From an uncultured Opitutaceae bacterium (GTDB lineage Bacteria; Verrucomicrobiota; Verrucomicrobiia; Opitutales; Opitutaceae): a stretch of 64,000 nt of DNA. Below the pieces are notes generated by a model. The model did not search any database and was not told the origin of the DNA. It worked only from the letters and a program-made list of their open reading frames with translations. A program made the position numbers and the translations under genes. Positions 17,542-25,819 of this stretch are shown here, in pieces; position 1 is the stretch's first letter, and each line of letters starts with the position of its first letter. Location: NCBI GenBank assembly GCA_951813085.1, contig OX638348.1, positions 4,788,772-4,852,771 on the forward strand. The letters are read 5' to 3'.

Positions 17542-18489
17542 TTACGAAATGTTAATCTCCGATTCGAGTTCTGTTAGTGATTCGATGATTTCTGCAAACG
17601 ATGGACAGCGTCCGAAAATCATATCCTGCATTGCTGAATAATCCTCACGCATAGGATCGAGGATATAGCTTGGTGGTATGAGCTTAAAAGTGCCCGGTTT
17701 TGCGGCATCATAGTTTGCCCAGGCTCTAGGGTAGAATTTCTTCTTAAAATGAACCACATCATCTAGCAGCGCTAAGTTGCCTAGTGCATCCGCTTTCAGC
17801 TTTTTATCTGAAGCCATCAGATGGAGGTCGTAATAGTGTCGGGAGTATCGCTCGGGAAGGACTGAATCTTCAGGGCGGTGGGCTTCGTGGTGTAGGATAG
17901 TAGCCTTTTCCCAGAAGGTACGCTCGGCATCAATCGCGCGAACAGGGCAAACTGGATCATCGAATTGATCAGGGAAATCCTCGGCAGCGTATGGTCTTAT
18001 TGTATTCTCCGAATTCGGAAGCCAAGATGCCAAAGGACCGACCTCCAATTGGATATAAGGCAGGAGTCCACTCGTATCAGCGGTTTGGGGATATTCGACT
18101 CGAACTATATGTCCCTGATCTCTTTCGTCGGTTTTGACTTCCAGTTGGCAATGCGAGCCGAGGGCCTCCTCTAGCATTGGCATCATGCTTTCGGCGATAT
18201 ATTCGCAGGCCCTTTCGTTCAGCTCTGCATTGAGTTTTTGCTGTTTGGTCTTTGAGCGTTCTCCCATTGGCTCTTGCTCACTGTTCACGACTCTCCAATC
18301 CAGAATCAAGTCGACGTCTTCGGAAAAGCGGTCAATGAGACCGTAGACTTTTGATAGGCTAGTGCCGCCCTTGAAGATGAGCTGCTTCGAAAGCTCTGGG
18401 TGCTCGAACAAGCGCTTCAGTGTCCAGCAGACCCAGAAGTCCTTTTCAACTACTGCAACCGTACCCATGCCGCGCTGATCCGCAGTCAC
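17542..18489 (-). CDS. abiEii: AbiEii/AbiGii-family nucleotidyltransferase toxin
   Basis: 315 residues from a GTG at 18489. The nucleotidyltransferase core is clear: KGGTSLSKVYG at residues 40-50 and FSEDVDL with Asp 58 and 60, then WEKATILHHEAHR and RHYYDLHLM further on. AbiEii toxins are NTP-dependent nucleotidyltransferases (the related MenT toxins modify tRNA acceptor ends) that give bacteriostatic phage abortive infection. Homology appears to extend upstream of the GTG in the same frame (VAALPASDRNELFA), where only non-standard start codons exist, so the real start may lie closer to the abiEi stop at 18528. It is transcribed after abiEi, as usual. Confidence 0.88.
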   Translation of the reverse strand: MTADQRGMGTVAVVEKDFWVCWTLKRLFEHPELSKQLIFKGGTSLSKVYGLIDRFSEDVDLILDWRVVNSEQEPMGERSKTKQQKLNAELNERACEYIAESMMPMLEEALGSHCQLEVKTDERDQGHIVRVEYPQTADTSGLLPYIQLEVGPLASWLPNSENTIRPYAAEDFPDQFDDPVCPVRAIDAERTFWEKATILHHEAHRPEDSVLPERYSRHYYDLHLMASDKKLKADALGNLALLDDVVHFKKKFYPRAWANYDAAKPGTFKLIPPSYILDPMREDYSAMQDMIFGRCPSFAEIIESLTELESEINIS

Positions 18490-18527
18490 TGCGAAAAGCT
18501 CGTTTCGATCGCTCGCGGGGAGCGCGG

Positions 18528-19148
18528 CTACGCGATTAATGACGCGCTCTCCTTGGCTGCGCTTCGTATGATGTCGGATACCCAGGCGGGAGCCGTCTTC
18601 GTATCTCGGAGGATTTTATCCCATCTGGGGGAGGGAATCGCGTCCTTAAGCTTTTTTCGAATGCGTGCAGTGATTCGGTCCCGTCCCAAAGCCTTTAGCG
18701 CCTGAACAACCAGCTCGCTTTCGCTGTGTTTAAATCCCGATTCCTTCAGGATTCGCTTCCTGAAAACCAATTCCCGTTTCCCAATCGCAAAGGTCTTGCT
18801 TGGCCCATCGGACAGGTAAAACGCTTGTGCCGGAACCTGTGTTGAGAGTCCCAGAATATTGAGGGCCGTATTCTCCGAAGGCTGTATGCGCCAGCCCGAT
18901 TTGCGTGCCAAGGCTTGGGCGACTTGCCCGAGATCCGGCTCCATAGGGCCGTTGATCAATTTACTCGTTCTAGGGTAGTCGTATAAGCCGCGCAGCACCC
19001 TTCGAATCGTCCCCTTGGCTTCCAGGTTCGTCAGTGCCTTGCGGGTAGAGTCGTCGCTTCCAATGTCCAAAAAATCGTTTTTAGAAAATGCCCAACCCCT
19101 ATGGTTAGCATAAATTCTCATAACTATCTTATCTTCAATGGATTTCAT
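18528..19148 (-). CDS. abiEi: AbiEi-like antitoxin / transcriptional regulator
   Basis: About 206 residues from ATG 19148 (MKSIEDKIVMRIYANHRGWA). It has an N-terminal winged helix (residues 1-75, DDSTRKALTNLEAKGTIRRV, then GLYDYPR) and a C-terminal antitoxin domain (DGPSKTFAIGKRELVFRKR). The DUF6088/AbiEi family neutralises AbiEii and represses its own promoter by binding inverted repeats. I rejected a longer open frame from GTG 19295 because its first codons are a stub of the neighbouring HEPN gene. A perfect 8-bp inverted repeat lies 22-49 bp upstream of this ATG. Confidence 0.87.
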   Translation of the reverse strand: MKSIEDKIVMRIYANHRGWAFSKNDFLDIGSDDSTRKALTNLEAKGTIRRVLRGLYDYPRTSKLINGPMEPDLGQVAQALARKSGWRIQPSENTALNILGLSTQVPAQAFYLSDGPSKTFAIGKRELVFRKRILKESGFKHSESELVVQALKALGRDRITARIRKKLKDAIPSPRWDKILRDTKTAPAWVSDIIRSAAKESASLIA

Positions 19149-19169
19149 GGAATTAAAGTGGTATAAAAA

Positions 19170-19197
19170 TTCACAAATTGCACGTTTATTTTGTGAA
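19170..19197 (-). promoter_or_regulatory. Inverted-repeat operator upstream of abiEi
   Basis: TTCACAAA (19170-19177), 12 bp, TTTGTGAA (19190-19197): a perfect 8-bp inverted repeat in AT-rich sequence directly upstream of abiEi. AbiEi antitoxins are known to autoregulate through inverted repeats in this position. The intervening and flanking A/T-rich bases may hold the promoter. Confidence 0.6.
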
Positions 19198-19234
19198 ATT
19201 ATATAAGCCTGTCTGATGGAGTATGGGCCGCAAT

Positions 19235-19261
19235 CGACAGCGAGAAGATCTATCGAGCGAT
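19235..19261 (+). repeat. 27-bp direct repeat, right copy
   Basis: Exact copy of 17119-17145 from the response-regulator gene. Its right end overlaps the start of the duplicated MNT/HEPN segment by five bases (GCGAT). It lies where the body of the HEPN partner gene would be expected, so it marks the breakpoint at which that gene was lost. Confidence 0.8.
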
Positions 19262-19410
19262 TTGGGAAGGCGTCGTCTTGTGTGGCTTCAGCCACCCGTT
19301 TTTATGCCAGAGCTGTAAACTCATCCACTCCTCCCTCTATGAATATTTTCGGCGCTTCAAGTACGTTGCCTACGAAGGCATCACCGTGGCGCGAACGCTC
19401 TCTAAAGCGC
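19257..19410. repeat. 154-bp segment shared with 25666-25819 (MNT tail plus HEPN start)
   Basis: Same length and roughly nine in ten bases identical to 25666-25819 by eye. It covers the last 35 or so codons of the MNT nucleotidyltransferase, the short intergenic gap, and the first codons of an HEPN gene (VAEATQDDAFPNR on the minus strand from GTG 19295). Beyond position 19257 the HEPN homology ends abruptly. Confidence 0.85.
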
Positions 19411-19886
19411 GACTTGGAAAATGTGTGCGGGTTTATTTCTCTACCCAGTTCTTCAGCAAGGGACCGAAGCCGGGGCGCGAGATCTCGCAGGCCGACCTTA
19501 CCGATCACCATAAGGTCGATATCGCTACCAGCGTTTTCTTCCCCAGAAGCGATGGAGCCAAATATAAATGCCACCAATACGCCATCGAGACCCCGTAGCG
19601 CATCCGATAAACGCTCTTTTAATCCAGATGTCTTGATAGCGATTCCGTGAAGTTCGGGATAAATTGGGTGCTCTGTATTGGCTCGAAAATAGAGGCGGTT
19701 TCCATCTCTTCGCGAAATAAGCAGGTCTACCCCTTCGAGCTTCGCTACTTCGTTTTGTAGAGTTCTGATAGCAAGACCGCTGAGGCGGGCCAATTCCCGT
19801 TGATGCAGCTCCTTGCTGGCATCCGAAAACAGAAGTCGAACGATTTCGGCTCGAGCTTTTGGCAAGAGTGTTTCGAGGATTCGCAT
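19302..19886 (-). CDS. MNT-type nucleotidyltransferase with N-terminal HTH
   Basis: 194 residues. Residues about 10-70 form a winged-helix DNA-binding segment (KELHQRELARLSGLAIRTLQ). Residues 95-190 form a minimal nucleotidyltransferase domain with GSIASGEENAGSDIDL at 110-125, giving Gly-Ser and the Asp122/Asp124 pair. MNT proteins pair with HEPN RNases as type VII-like toxin-antitoxin systems, in which the MNT enzyme AMPylates and silences the HEPN toxin. Here the downstream HEPN gene is reduced to about 12 codons, so this MNT is an orphan at its own locus. A large palindrome directly upstream suggests autoregulation by its HTH. Confidence 0.88.
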   Translation of the reverse strand: MRILETLLPKARAEIVRLLFSDASKELHQRELARLSGLAIRTLQNEVAKLEGVDLLISRRDGNRLYFRANTEHPIYPELHGIAIKTSGLKERLSDALRGLDGVLVAFIFGSIASGEENAGSDIDLMVIGKVGLRDLAPRLRSLAEELGREINPHTFSKSRFRERSRHGDAFVGNVLEAPKIFIEGGVDEFTALA

Positions 19887-19897
19887 TGATTATTGAC

Positions 19898-19929
19898 TGC
19901 TTAAAACATACAATTGACTGTTTTAAGCA
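19898..19929 (-). promoter_or_regulatory. Perfect 11-bp inverted repeat upstream of the MNT gene
   Basis: TGCTTAAAACA (19898-19908), 10 bp, TGTTTTAAGCA (19919-19929): a perfect inverted repeat with half-site centres 21 bp apart (two helical turns), starting 12 bp upstream of the MNT start codon. This is good operator geometry for the winged-helix domain of the MNT protein. The sequence between and around the arms is AT-rich and likely includes the promoter. Confidence 0.65.
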
Positions 19930-20493
19930 TTCAAATCAAGTATTTTTTAGAGAGTCTCCTATAACTCAAAACATGTATTGTTGCTCCTCAGATAGGCAGC
20001 GTCCTTTTTCCCCTTTGAGTGCCTCAAGATCCGTGTCTCCAAACAGGTTTTTGCGCACCGCGCCGCGGTGAACAGAAACCTGGGAAGATAAACGAGCTAA
20101 ACTGAATTGACCATGCTGTTCAACGATGTGGCGGTATTGTGGAAGCAGGGCCTGGTGGGTTTCGAGGAGGAGCTGCATTCAATTTTGGGAGCGGCCTATC
20201 GCTCGGGGAACATGAAAATTGGAACGTACGAGAAGGGAATATGAAACATGTTTCATTGGATAGTAATGGCTGACTTCCGGGTGATCAATTCAATGTGAAT
20301 GCTTAGCGGCAGGTAACATTCCCCTGGAAAGCCAGACAAAGCGGTCAATCGCGTCGTCGTTGCGATGAACCGCCCGCTACCTTAATTGCCTCGGGGATCT
20401 TCACTCAATTTGCCGCAGGTCTTTCCTTTAATACCTTGCCAACCTTAATAATCGTACCTGAAATTCGGGGACAGCAACCTACCATCTACAAGC
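19930..20493. other. Intergenic region with a LacI-type palindrome
   Basis: No convincing gene is seen in this 564-bp region. At 20241-20256 is ATGAAACATGTTTCAT, a perfect 16-bp palindrome of the form recognised by LacI-family regulators (TGAAA-N4-TTTCA), 238 bp upstream of the transporter start. A 70-codon minus-strand frame (19966-20178) shows no family resemblance. Confidence 0.5.
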
Positions 20494-21981
20494 GTGCAGG
20501 AAGCCATCCAACAGCTATTCACCCCGACGGGACTGTTTCTCATTGTACTCGGCACCTCTCTCGGCATTTTCGTGGGCGCTGTGCCTGGGTTGACGGGGAC
20601 GATGCTGATCGCGTTGATCTTGCCGCTTACTTACGGGGCGAATCCTCAGTATGCCCTTACACTGCTTATCAGTGTATACGTGGGCGCGGTAAGCGGGGGA
20701 ATGATCACCTCGATTCTGCTTCGCATGCCTGGAACCCCGGCGTCAATAGTGACCACCTTCGATGGGTTTCCCATGGCCCAAAACGGCCACGCGGAACGGG
20801 CTCTCGGACTGGGGGTCATGGCTTCCTTTTTCGGAGGTATAGTTTCCTGGGGGTTTCTTGTTTTGCTGGCGCGCCCCATTGCGTTGCTGTCGACCAAGTT
20901 TGGACCCTTTGAATACTTTAGCCTGGTTATGATGGCCCTGGTTCTGATCGCGAGTATCGGAGGCAAGTCGATTTCGAGGTCCTTGTTTTCCGGATTTCTC
21001 GGGATACTGCTTTCTATGCCAGGCATCGCGGTGGCAACGGGACAAACCCGATTGACCTTCGGCATAACCGGACTCATCGACGGCTTTAAGTTGCTTCCGG
21101 TGCTGATCGGTCTTTTCGCGGTGAACCAGATTTTCCGGGACATCATGGATATCAAGAACGAGAGTAAAATGGAGGCGATTGAAACCCAAGGGGTGGCTCT
21201 GCGGTTCAAGGATATTGCCGACCACCTTTTCAATCTCGCGCGTTCGTCGGTGATTGGCACCTGGATCGGACTTCTTCCTGGGATTGGGGCCAACATCGGT
21301 TCTGTGACTGCCTACACCGTAGCTAAAAGCTCCTCTAAAACACCCGAGAAATTTGGCACCGGTCACGACGAAGGGGTGGTTGCGGGTGAGGCTGCCAACA
21401 ATGCCACCATCGGCGGCGCCCTGATTCCCTTGATCTCGATGGGGCTCCCTGGATCGGTGGTAGAAGCCGTGCTCCTCGGGGCATTGGTCATTCACGGATT
21501 GCAACCGGGACCCCGTCTTTTTGAGGAACATCCGGTTATGGTCTACACCATTATGGGAGCCATGCTTCTGGCCAACATTGCGATGGTCATCATCATGAGG
21601 TTCTCCATGCGAGGCCTGGCAAGGATCTCCAAGATTCCCCGGACCTACTTGCTCCCTGTGATTCTCATCTTCTGTGTCATCGGTTCCTTCGCCCTCTCCA
21701 ACCGCCTTTTCGACGTATGGGTCATGCTCGGTTTTGGCGCGCTCGGATTCATTTTGGAATCCAACAAGATTCCTCTCGCGCCGTTTGTCATCGGGTTCGT
21801 CCTCGGGCCCATCGCCGAAGAGAATCTTACTTCCGGCCTCATCTCTACCAATGGATCCTGGCTGCCGCTCGTTACCCGACCGATTCCGCTTACCTTCCTT
21901 CTGGTTGCGCTTACCATGTTATGTCTTCCCTGGATACGAAAGCGATTTGCCAAAACCGCAAAGCCCACCGCCGCTGAATGA
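20494..21981 (+). CDS. tctA: Tripartite tricarboxylate transporter, large permease TctA
   Basis: 495 residues from a GTG start, about 12 predicted membrane helices. It carries the TctA hallmarks: GIFVGAVPGLTGTMLIALIL near residue 24, MPGTPASIVTTFDGFPMA near 75, and a second LLPGIGANIGSV repeat near 260. TctA is the large transmembrane subunit of secondary TTT transporters that import carboxylates delivered by a periplasmic binding protein, using an ion gradient. The stop overlaps the next gene's ATG (ATGA), so the two are translationally coupled. A separate tctB is missing; its domain is fused to the next protein. Confidence 0.93.
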   Translation: MQEAIQQLFTPTGLFLIVLGTSLGIFVGAVPGLTGTMLIALILPLTYGANPQYALTLLISVYVGAVSGGMITSILLRMPGTPASIVTTFDGFPMAQNGHAERALGLGVMASFFGGIVSWGFLVLLARPIALLSTKFGPFEYFSLVMMALVLIASIGGKSISRSLFSGFLGILLSMPGIAVATGQTRLTFGITGLIDGFKLLPVLIGLFAVNQIFRDIMDIKNESKMEAIETQGVALRFKDIADHLFNLARSSVIGTWIGLLPGIGANIGSVTAYTVAKSSSKTPEKFGTGHDEGVVAGEAANNATIGGALIPLISMGLPGSVVEAVLLGALVIHGLQPGPRLFEEHPVMVYTIMGAMLLANIAMVIIMRFSMRGLARISKIPRTYLLPVILIFCVIGSFALSNRLFDVWVMLGFGALGFILESNKIPLAPFVIGFVLGPIAEENLTSGLISTNGSWLPLVTRPIPLTFLLVALTMLCLPWIRKRFAKTAKPTAAE

Positions 21982-23312
21982 AATTTCCCAGGCATATCCT
22001 TTCGGTGCTCGTATCGATCCTGATTTGCATCCTGCTTTTCTGGCGGCTGTCGAATATTTCGGGTAGCGGGATGACCGACTTTCCCAATCAACCCATCCAA
22101 GTGGTCGTGCCTTACGCGGCGGGTGGCGGAACCGATGTATTCGCGCGAACCCTACAGAAGTCGATCAACGCCCGCGAAAATCTCCCTCAACCGTTCGTGA
22201 TTATTAACCAACCTGGAGGCGTGGGCACCATCGGCTCACGATTTGTGTATGGATCCCGACCGGATGGCTATCGTATTCTCTGCATCAACGATGTGGTCAT
22301 TACCACCCAGCTATCCGGAACGGTTAATTATGGTCCGGAAGATTTTACCCCGATTGCCCAAACAGGAAATTTGACGACCCTGGTAGCCGTCCGGGAAGAC
22401 TCCCCCTTCAATAACCTGTCCGATCTGCTTGATGAAGCGGAAGCCAATCCTAAGAGCATACGTATGGGCGCCGACGTGGGATCGCCTGCTTTTTTCAATT
22501 CGAAGTTGATCGAAGCGTCCCGGCCTGGTGCAGAGGTCAACTACATCTCGAGCGGTGGTGGTCAGAAACGATTTACCCAAGTGCTTGGCGGACACATGGA
22601 TGCTGCTATCTTCTCGTTGGGAGAGTATAACGGGTTTCTAGCCTCCGAAGGAACCCCTCCGGACCAGAACATTAAAGCCATCGCAGTACTGGACGGCGAG
22701 CGTAGTCGTTTCTACCCGGATATTCCCACCGCCACCGAGCAGGGAATTCCCATTTACTCTGGCAATGCTTACTACTGGTTGGCGCCAAAAGGGGTGCCGC
22801 AGCCCGTGGTGGAAACGTTGGCCGGCATGTTTGAACGCTGCCTGGAGGACCCCGTGGTAATGGCCGAACTGGAGCGGCAGTCCATCGGGATTGCCTTCCG
22901 CAAGGGCGACGAGCTGGCCGAATTTTTGAGCAAAAAAAAGCGAGATCTGGGAGGTATAGAGCCGGAGCAAGCTCCGGACGTTCCCAATTTCCCGAATTGG
23001 GTAATCGCTATCGTCGCAGTCCTTGGACTTTCCATCCTAGTCGGTAAATTCCGCAAGCCGGACCCGCGCGGGGATCGTTCAGGCGAAGGTGCGATCGCCT
23101 TGATGGCAGCAGGGATCATGGTTCTCTATATAGCGTGTTTGCAGCTAGGTCTGCCCTATGGGGTGGTGACAACTCCTGCACTGTTTTTTATCGGCGCCAC
23201 GCTCGCTGGATGGCAGAGGACCAAGCTCATTCCCATAGCCCAACTGGCGCTGTTCTTCGGACTTGGTTCAGAGTTTGTTTTCACCACCTTGTTTTCTGTT
23301 CCCTTGCCGTAA
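21978..23312 (+). CDS. TctC-TctB fusion: tethered binding protein and small permease
   Basis: 444 residues. Residues 1-30 are a membrane helix or uncleaved signal (ILSVLVSILICILLFWRL). Residues about 35-325 are a TctC/Bug-type solute-binding domain (FPNQPIQVVVPYAAGGGTDV; later GGHMDAAIFSLGE and YYWLAPKGVPQPVVETL). After a short linker, residues about 333-444 contain four hydrophobic helices like the small TctB (DUF1468) subunit (WVIAIVAVLGLSILVG; later ALMAAGIMVLYIACLQLGLP and GVVTTPALFFIGATL). In canonical TTT systems TctC is free in the periplasm and TctB is separate. Fusion would tether the binding protein to the permease. The frame is unbroken and shares ATGA with tctA. Confidence 0.85.
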   Translation: MKFPRHILSVLVSILICILLFWRLSNISGSGMTDFPNQPIQVVVPYAAGGGTDVFARTLQKSINARENLPQPFVIINQPGGVGTIGSRFVYGSRPDGYRILCINDVVITTQLSGTVNYGPEDFTPIAQTGNLTTLVAVREDSPFNNLSDLLDEAEANPKSIRMGADVGSPAFFNSKLIEASRPGAEVNYISSGGGQKRFTQVLGGHMDAAIFSLGEYNGFLASEGTPPDQNIKAIAVLDGERSRFYPDIPTATEQGIPIYSGNAYYWLAPKGVPQPVVETLAGMFERCLEDPVVMAELERQSIGIAFRKGDELAEFLSKKKRDLGGIEPEQAPDVPNFPNWVIAIVAVLGLSILVGKFRKPDPRGDRSGEGAIALMAAGIMVLYIACLQLGLPYGVVTTPALFFIGATLAGWQRTKLIPIAQLALFFGLGSEFVFTTLFSVPLP

Positions 23313-23346
23313 AAAATGGAATGGGTAATCGAGTACCCATCCTGGA

Positions 23347-23544
23347 ATGCCAAACCTTGAGGGCCATGTACTTGTCATACGAGGTGTAGGTCAGATAAAA
23401 ATCCTCCCCATCGCGCACGATGCTCGGGTCGGGATGGTCGCCACCGAAAACCTGATGGATGACGCCTTTTTCGATGAGAGGCTTGGCATTGGCCAATACG
23501 CACATACACGGGACGAGGGAGACAAGTGGGAGAAAGCGCTTTAT
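23347..23544 (-). pseudogene. GH43 glycosidase, N-terminal stub
   Basis: About 65 codons resembling the start of a glycoside hydrolase family 43 enzyme: a signal peptide (KRFLPLVSLVPCMCVLANAKP) followed by the family's opening blade motif GDHPDPSIVRDGEDFYLTYT, ending at KVWHSR. After WHSR the homology stops and the frame runs into the opposite-strand transporter gene. The expected initiator is ATA (23542-23544), not ATG. GH43 enzymes are arabinofuranosidases or xylosidases of 300-550 residues, so more than three-quarters is gone. It lies 26 bp downstream of the broken sulfatase in the same orientation. Confidence 0.75.
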
Positions 23545-23569
23545 GTTTGGATTGGGTTTTTTAGACTCT

Positions 23570-25177
23570 CTATTCCCGAGGAGATTTGTAACCTCGATCT
23601 TTCCAGCGGCCTTTCGGAGCTGCTTTAGCGCGGAGGGCCCAATTGCGCCAGGCCCGATCCAAGCGGGCGACAACGTCAGGATGCTGCTCGGCGATATTGT
23701 GGAGTTCATTGCGATCCCTTTTGATGTTGTAGAGCTCCCAGTCGTATTCACCGAATTTGGAAATCGCTTTCCAGTCACCGGAACGAACGGCGCAATTCAT
23801 CTCGTGCTCAAAGAATAGATACTCTGGGGCTTCGCGTCCCTGTCCTTTTAAAATTGGCAGCAAACTAAGACCTTCTGGTTCCGGGATAAGCTCTTCATCT
23901 ACCTGGACCGGGTATTCGGCCCCGGACAGATCAATCACTGTTGGCATGACATCCAGGATGTGCGCCAGATCGTTTACGATGGCGCCTTCTTGGCTTGTTG
24001 GAATTCCTTGAGGCCAGTGGGCGATGAACGGCGTGGCCATTCCGCCTTCGTAGGGACGATTCTTATACTGCCGAAAGGGCGTGTTCTGCATATTGGCCCA
24101 ACCACTACCAACGGAAATCATGCCACCCGTAGTGGGATCGTTGATTCTTTCAAAGTCGCCGCCACCGAACTCGTTGTAGGGTTCGGCGCAAGCGCCGTTG
24201 TCAGAAAGAAACAGGATGAGGGTGTCATCGAGTTCACCCTCGTCCTCCAGGGCCTTAATCAACTTGCCCATGTTTTGATCGATCGAATAAATCTGGGCCG
24301 CGTAGACGGCCATCCGATAGTCGGATCGCTTTTTCTGATCCTCGGGCACCTCTGCCCAAGGTCGGACGGTAGGATCGCGCGGAGACACACCCAAGGATGC
24401 GTCAAACAAGCCAAGTTCTACTTGCCGATCAAAACGCTCTTTCCGAATCTGATCCCACCCCTTCATGTATTTTCCCACAAACAGCTCGATATCTTCCTCT
24501 TTGGCATGAAGCGGCCAGTGTGGGGCATTGTGGGCTAGGTAGAGAAAAAACGGACGATCATCATCTTTACCCTCGATCCATTCAATTGCTCTATCGGTAA
24601 ATGCGTCCGTCGTGTAATAGGTACCGGGATCCGGCGGCGTTAGCGGCTCATTCCCTTCCATCAGATGACGATTGCCGTGCGGCATAAAATAACTGAAGGC
24701 TCCGCTCAGACTGCCATAGTAACGCTCCTAACCCCTTTGCAGCGGGCGGTCGTCCATCTCATCCCCCAAATGCCATTTGCCCGTCATTCAGGTATGATAG
24801 CCTGCTGAGCCCAATACCTTGGCCAAGGTCACGCAACTGCGATTCAGTTGGCCTCGATAGCCATCGACTCCGTAGTCAAAATTGAAACGCCCTTCGGACA
24901 TCATGTGCCCAATCCCTGTTTGATGCTGATTGATGCCTGTTAACAGAGCCGCTCGAGTCGGGCAACAACGGGACGCATTGTAGAACTGAGAAAAGCGGAT
25001 GCCACCCTCAGCCAATCGATCGATATTCGGTGTCGGTATTTCACTGCCATAGCAACCGATGTCGGAATAGCCCATGTCATCGACCATAACGAGGACGATG
25101 TTGGGCCTGTTTTCCGCTAAAAGAGTGACCGAGTTAAACAGACTGAATGAAAAGAGAATTCTCAGGGTGGCTTTCAC
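23570..25177 (-). pseudogene. Arylsulfatase with two in-frame stop codons
   Basis: A 536-codon frame for an arylsulfatase: signal peptide (residues 1-22), RPNIVLVMVDDMGYSDIGCY, and CCPTR at 71-75, in which Cys71 is the formylglycine precursor. GKWHLG follows, then LSDNGACAEPYNEFGGG and a C-terminal WELYNIKRDRNELHN. Two nonsense codons interrupt it in the same frame: TGA at 24788-24790 (just before MTGKWHLG, where relatives have YHT-x-M) and TAG at 24728-24730 (just before ERYYGSLSGAF). No frameshift is needed to restore it. As sequenced it cannot make a full-length enzyme. The next gene downstream is the GH43 stub. Confidence 0.88.
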
Positions 25178-25191
25178 AGTTTACAGGAGAT

Positions 25192-25704
25192 TCAATGGCG
25201 CCAGAAAGAGCCAGGGGAAAGGTTGGAGATTCGTTGCTCAGAATCAAGTCGTGGGTTTGTGTAGATCATTAGGCATGGGCTAGCGAACGTTAGGGATCGA
25301 GCTCGGGATAGTTTTGAGCGTATCCATTCGAGCACTGCTGTACGAAGCTCTTTAGCGAATGATATAAGTTCTTTGGACTCTTCTACATTGATTTTGCCAG
25401 CCATGTCGTATTCTGCTGTATTACGTTTGCTGCAACAAGTATCCAAGTAGTCGGCGTCTTTATTGTACTTAGAACCGAGGATTAGCGGCAGCGCTTGCAA
25501 GGTACGGTAGTGGGCGAGTTTCTTTTCCGGACGATAACCCTCTGCATATAGCAGAATAGTGCAGAGCTTCAGTGTGGCGTTGTAGGCGATTCCAAATTGC
25601 CAATCCACGGAAAGGCGCTCGCTGCCGGCATCTGATAGATCCCGGTCTACGATGCGAAAAGCTCGGCGATTTGGGAGGGCGTCGTCTTGTGTGGCTTCAA
25701 CCAC
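25192..25704 (-). CDS. HEPN-domain protein, candidate toxin of an MNT/HEPN pair
   Basis: 170 residues from GTG 25704, seven bp after the TAA of a relic MNT gene. The alpha-helical HEPN core is recognisable: IVDRDLSDAGSERLSVDWQF, then GIAYNATLKLCTILLYAEGY and HYRTLQALPLILG. A CSKRNTAEYD motif follows; Arg plus a following polar residue is where HEPN RNases have their active site. HEPN proteins are RNase toxins silenced by their MNT partner. The C-terminus after LEWIRSK looks unlike relatives and may have been altered. Its own MNT partner is destroyed, but a related intact MNT gene is present at 19302-19886. Confidence 0.75.
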   Translation of the reverse strand: MVEATQDDALPNRRAFRIVDRDLSDAGSERLSVDWQFGIAYNATLKLCTILLYAEGYRPEKKLAHYRTLQALPLILGSKYNKDADYLDTCCSKRNTAEYDMAGKINVEESKELISFAKELRTAVLEWIRSKLSRARSLTFASPCLMIYTNPRLDSEQRISNLSPGSFWRH

Positions 25705-25819
25705 CCGTTTTTATGCCAGAGCTGCAAGCTCATCCGCCCCTCCCTCTATGAAGATTTTCGGCGCTTCAATTACGCTGCCTACGAAGGCATCACCGTGGCG
25801 CGAACGCTCCCTAAAGCGC
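25666..25819. repeat. 154-bp segment shared with 19257-19410
   Basis: Second copy of the MNT-tail/HEPN-start junction. Here the HEPN gene continues intact to the left, while the MNT gene is cut to the right by the IS3-like element beginning at about 25825, only a few bases beyond the end of the shared segment. Confidence 0.85.

Noticed and set aside
18528..19295. Longer start for abiEi at GTG 19295
   Set aside because: The extra 49 codons read through the HEPN stub, the 27-bp repeat and the inverted-repeat operator; the ATG at 19148 agrees with the family N-terminus.
19966..20178. 70-codon minus-strand frame that could be a small regulator
   Set aside because: No family resemblance, no visible ribosome-binding site, and nothing conserved to support coding.
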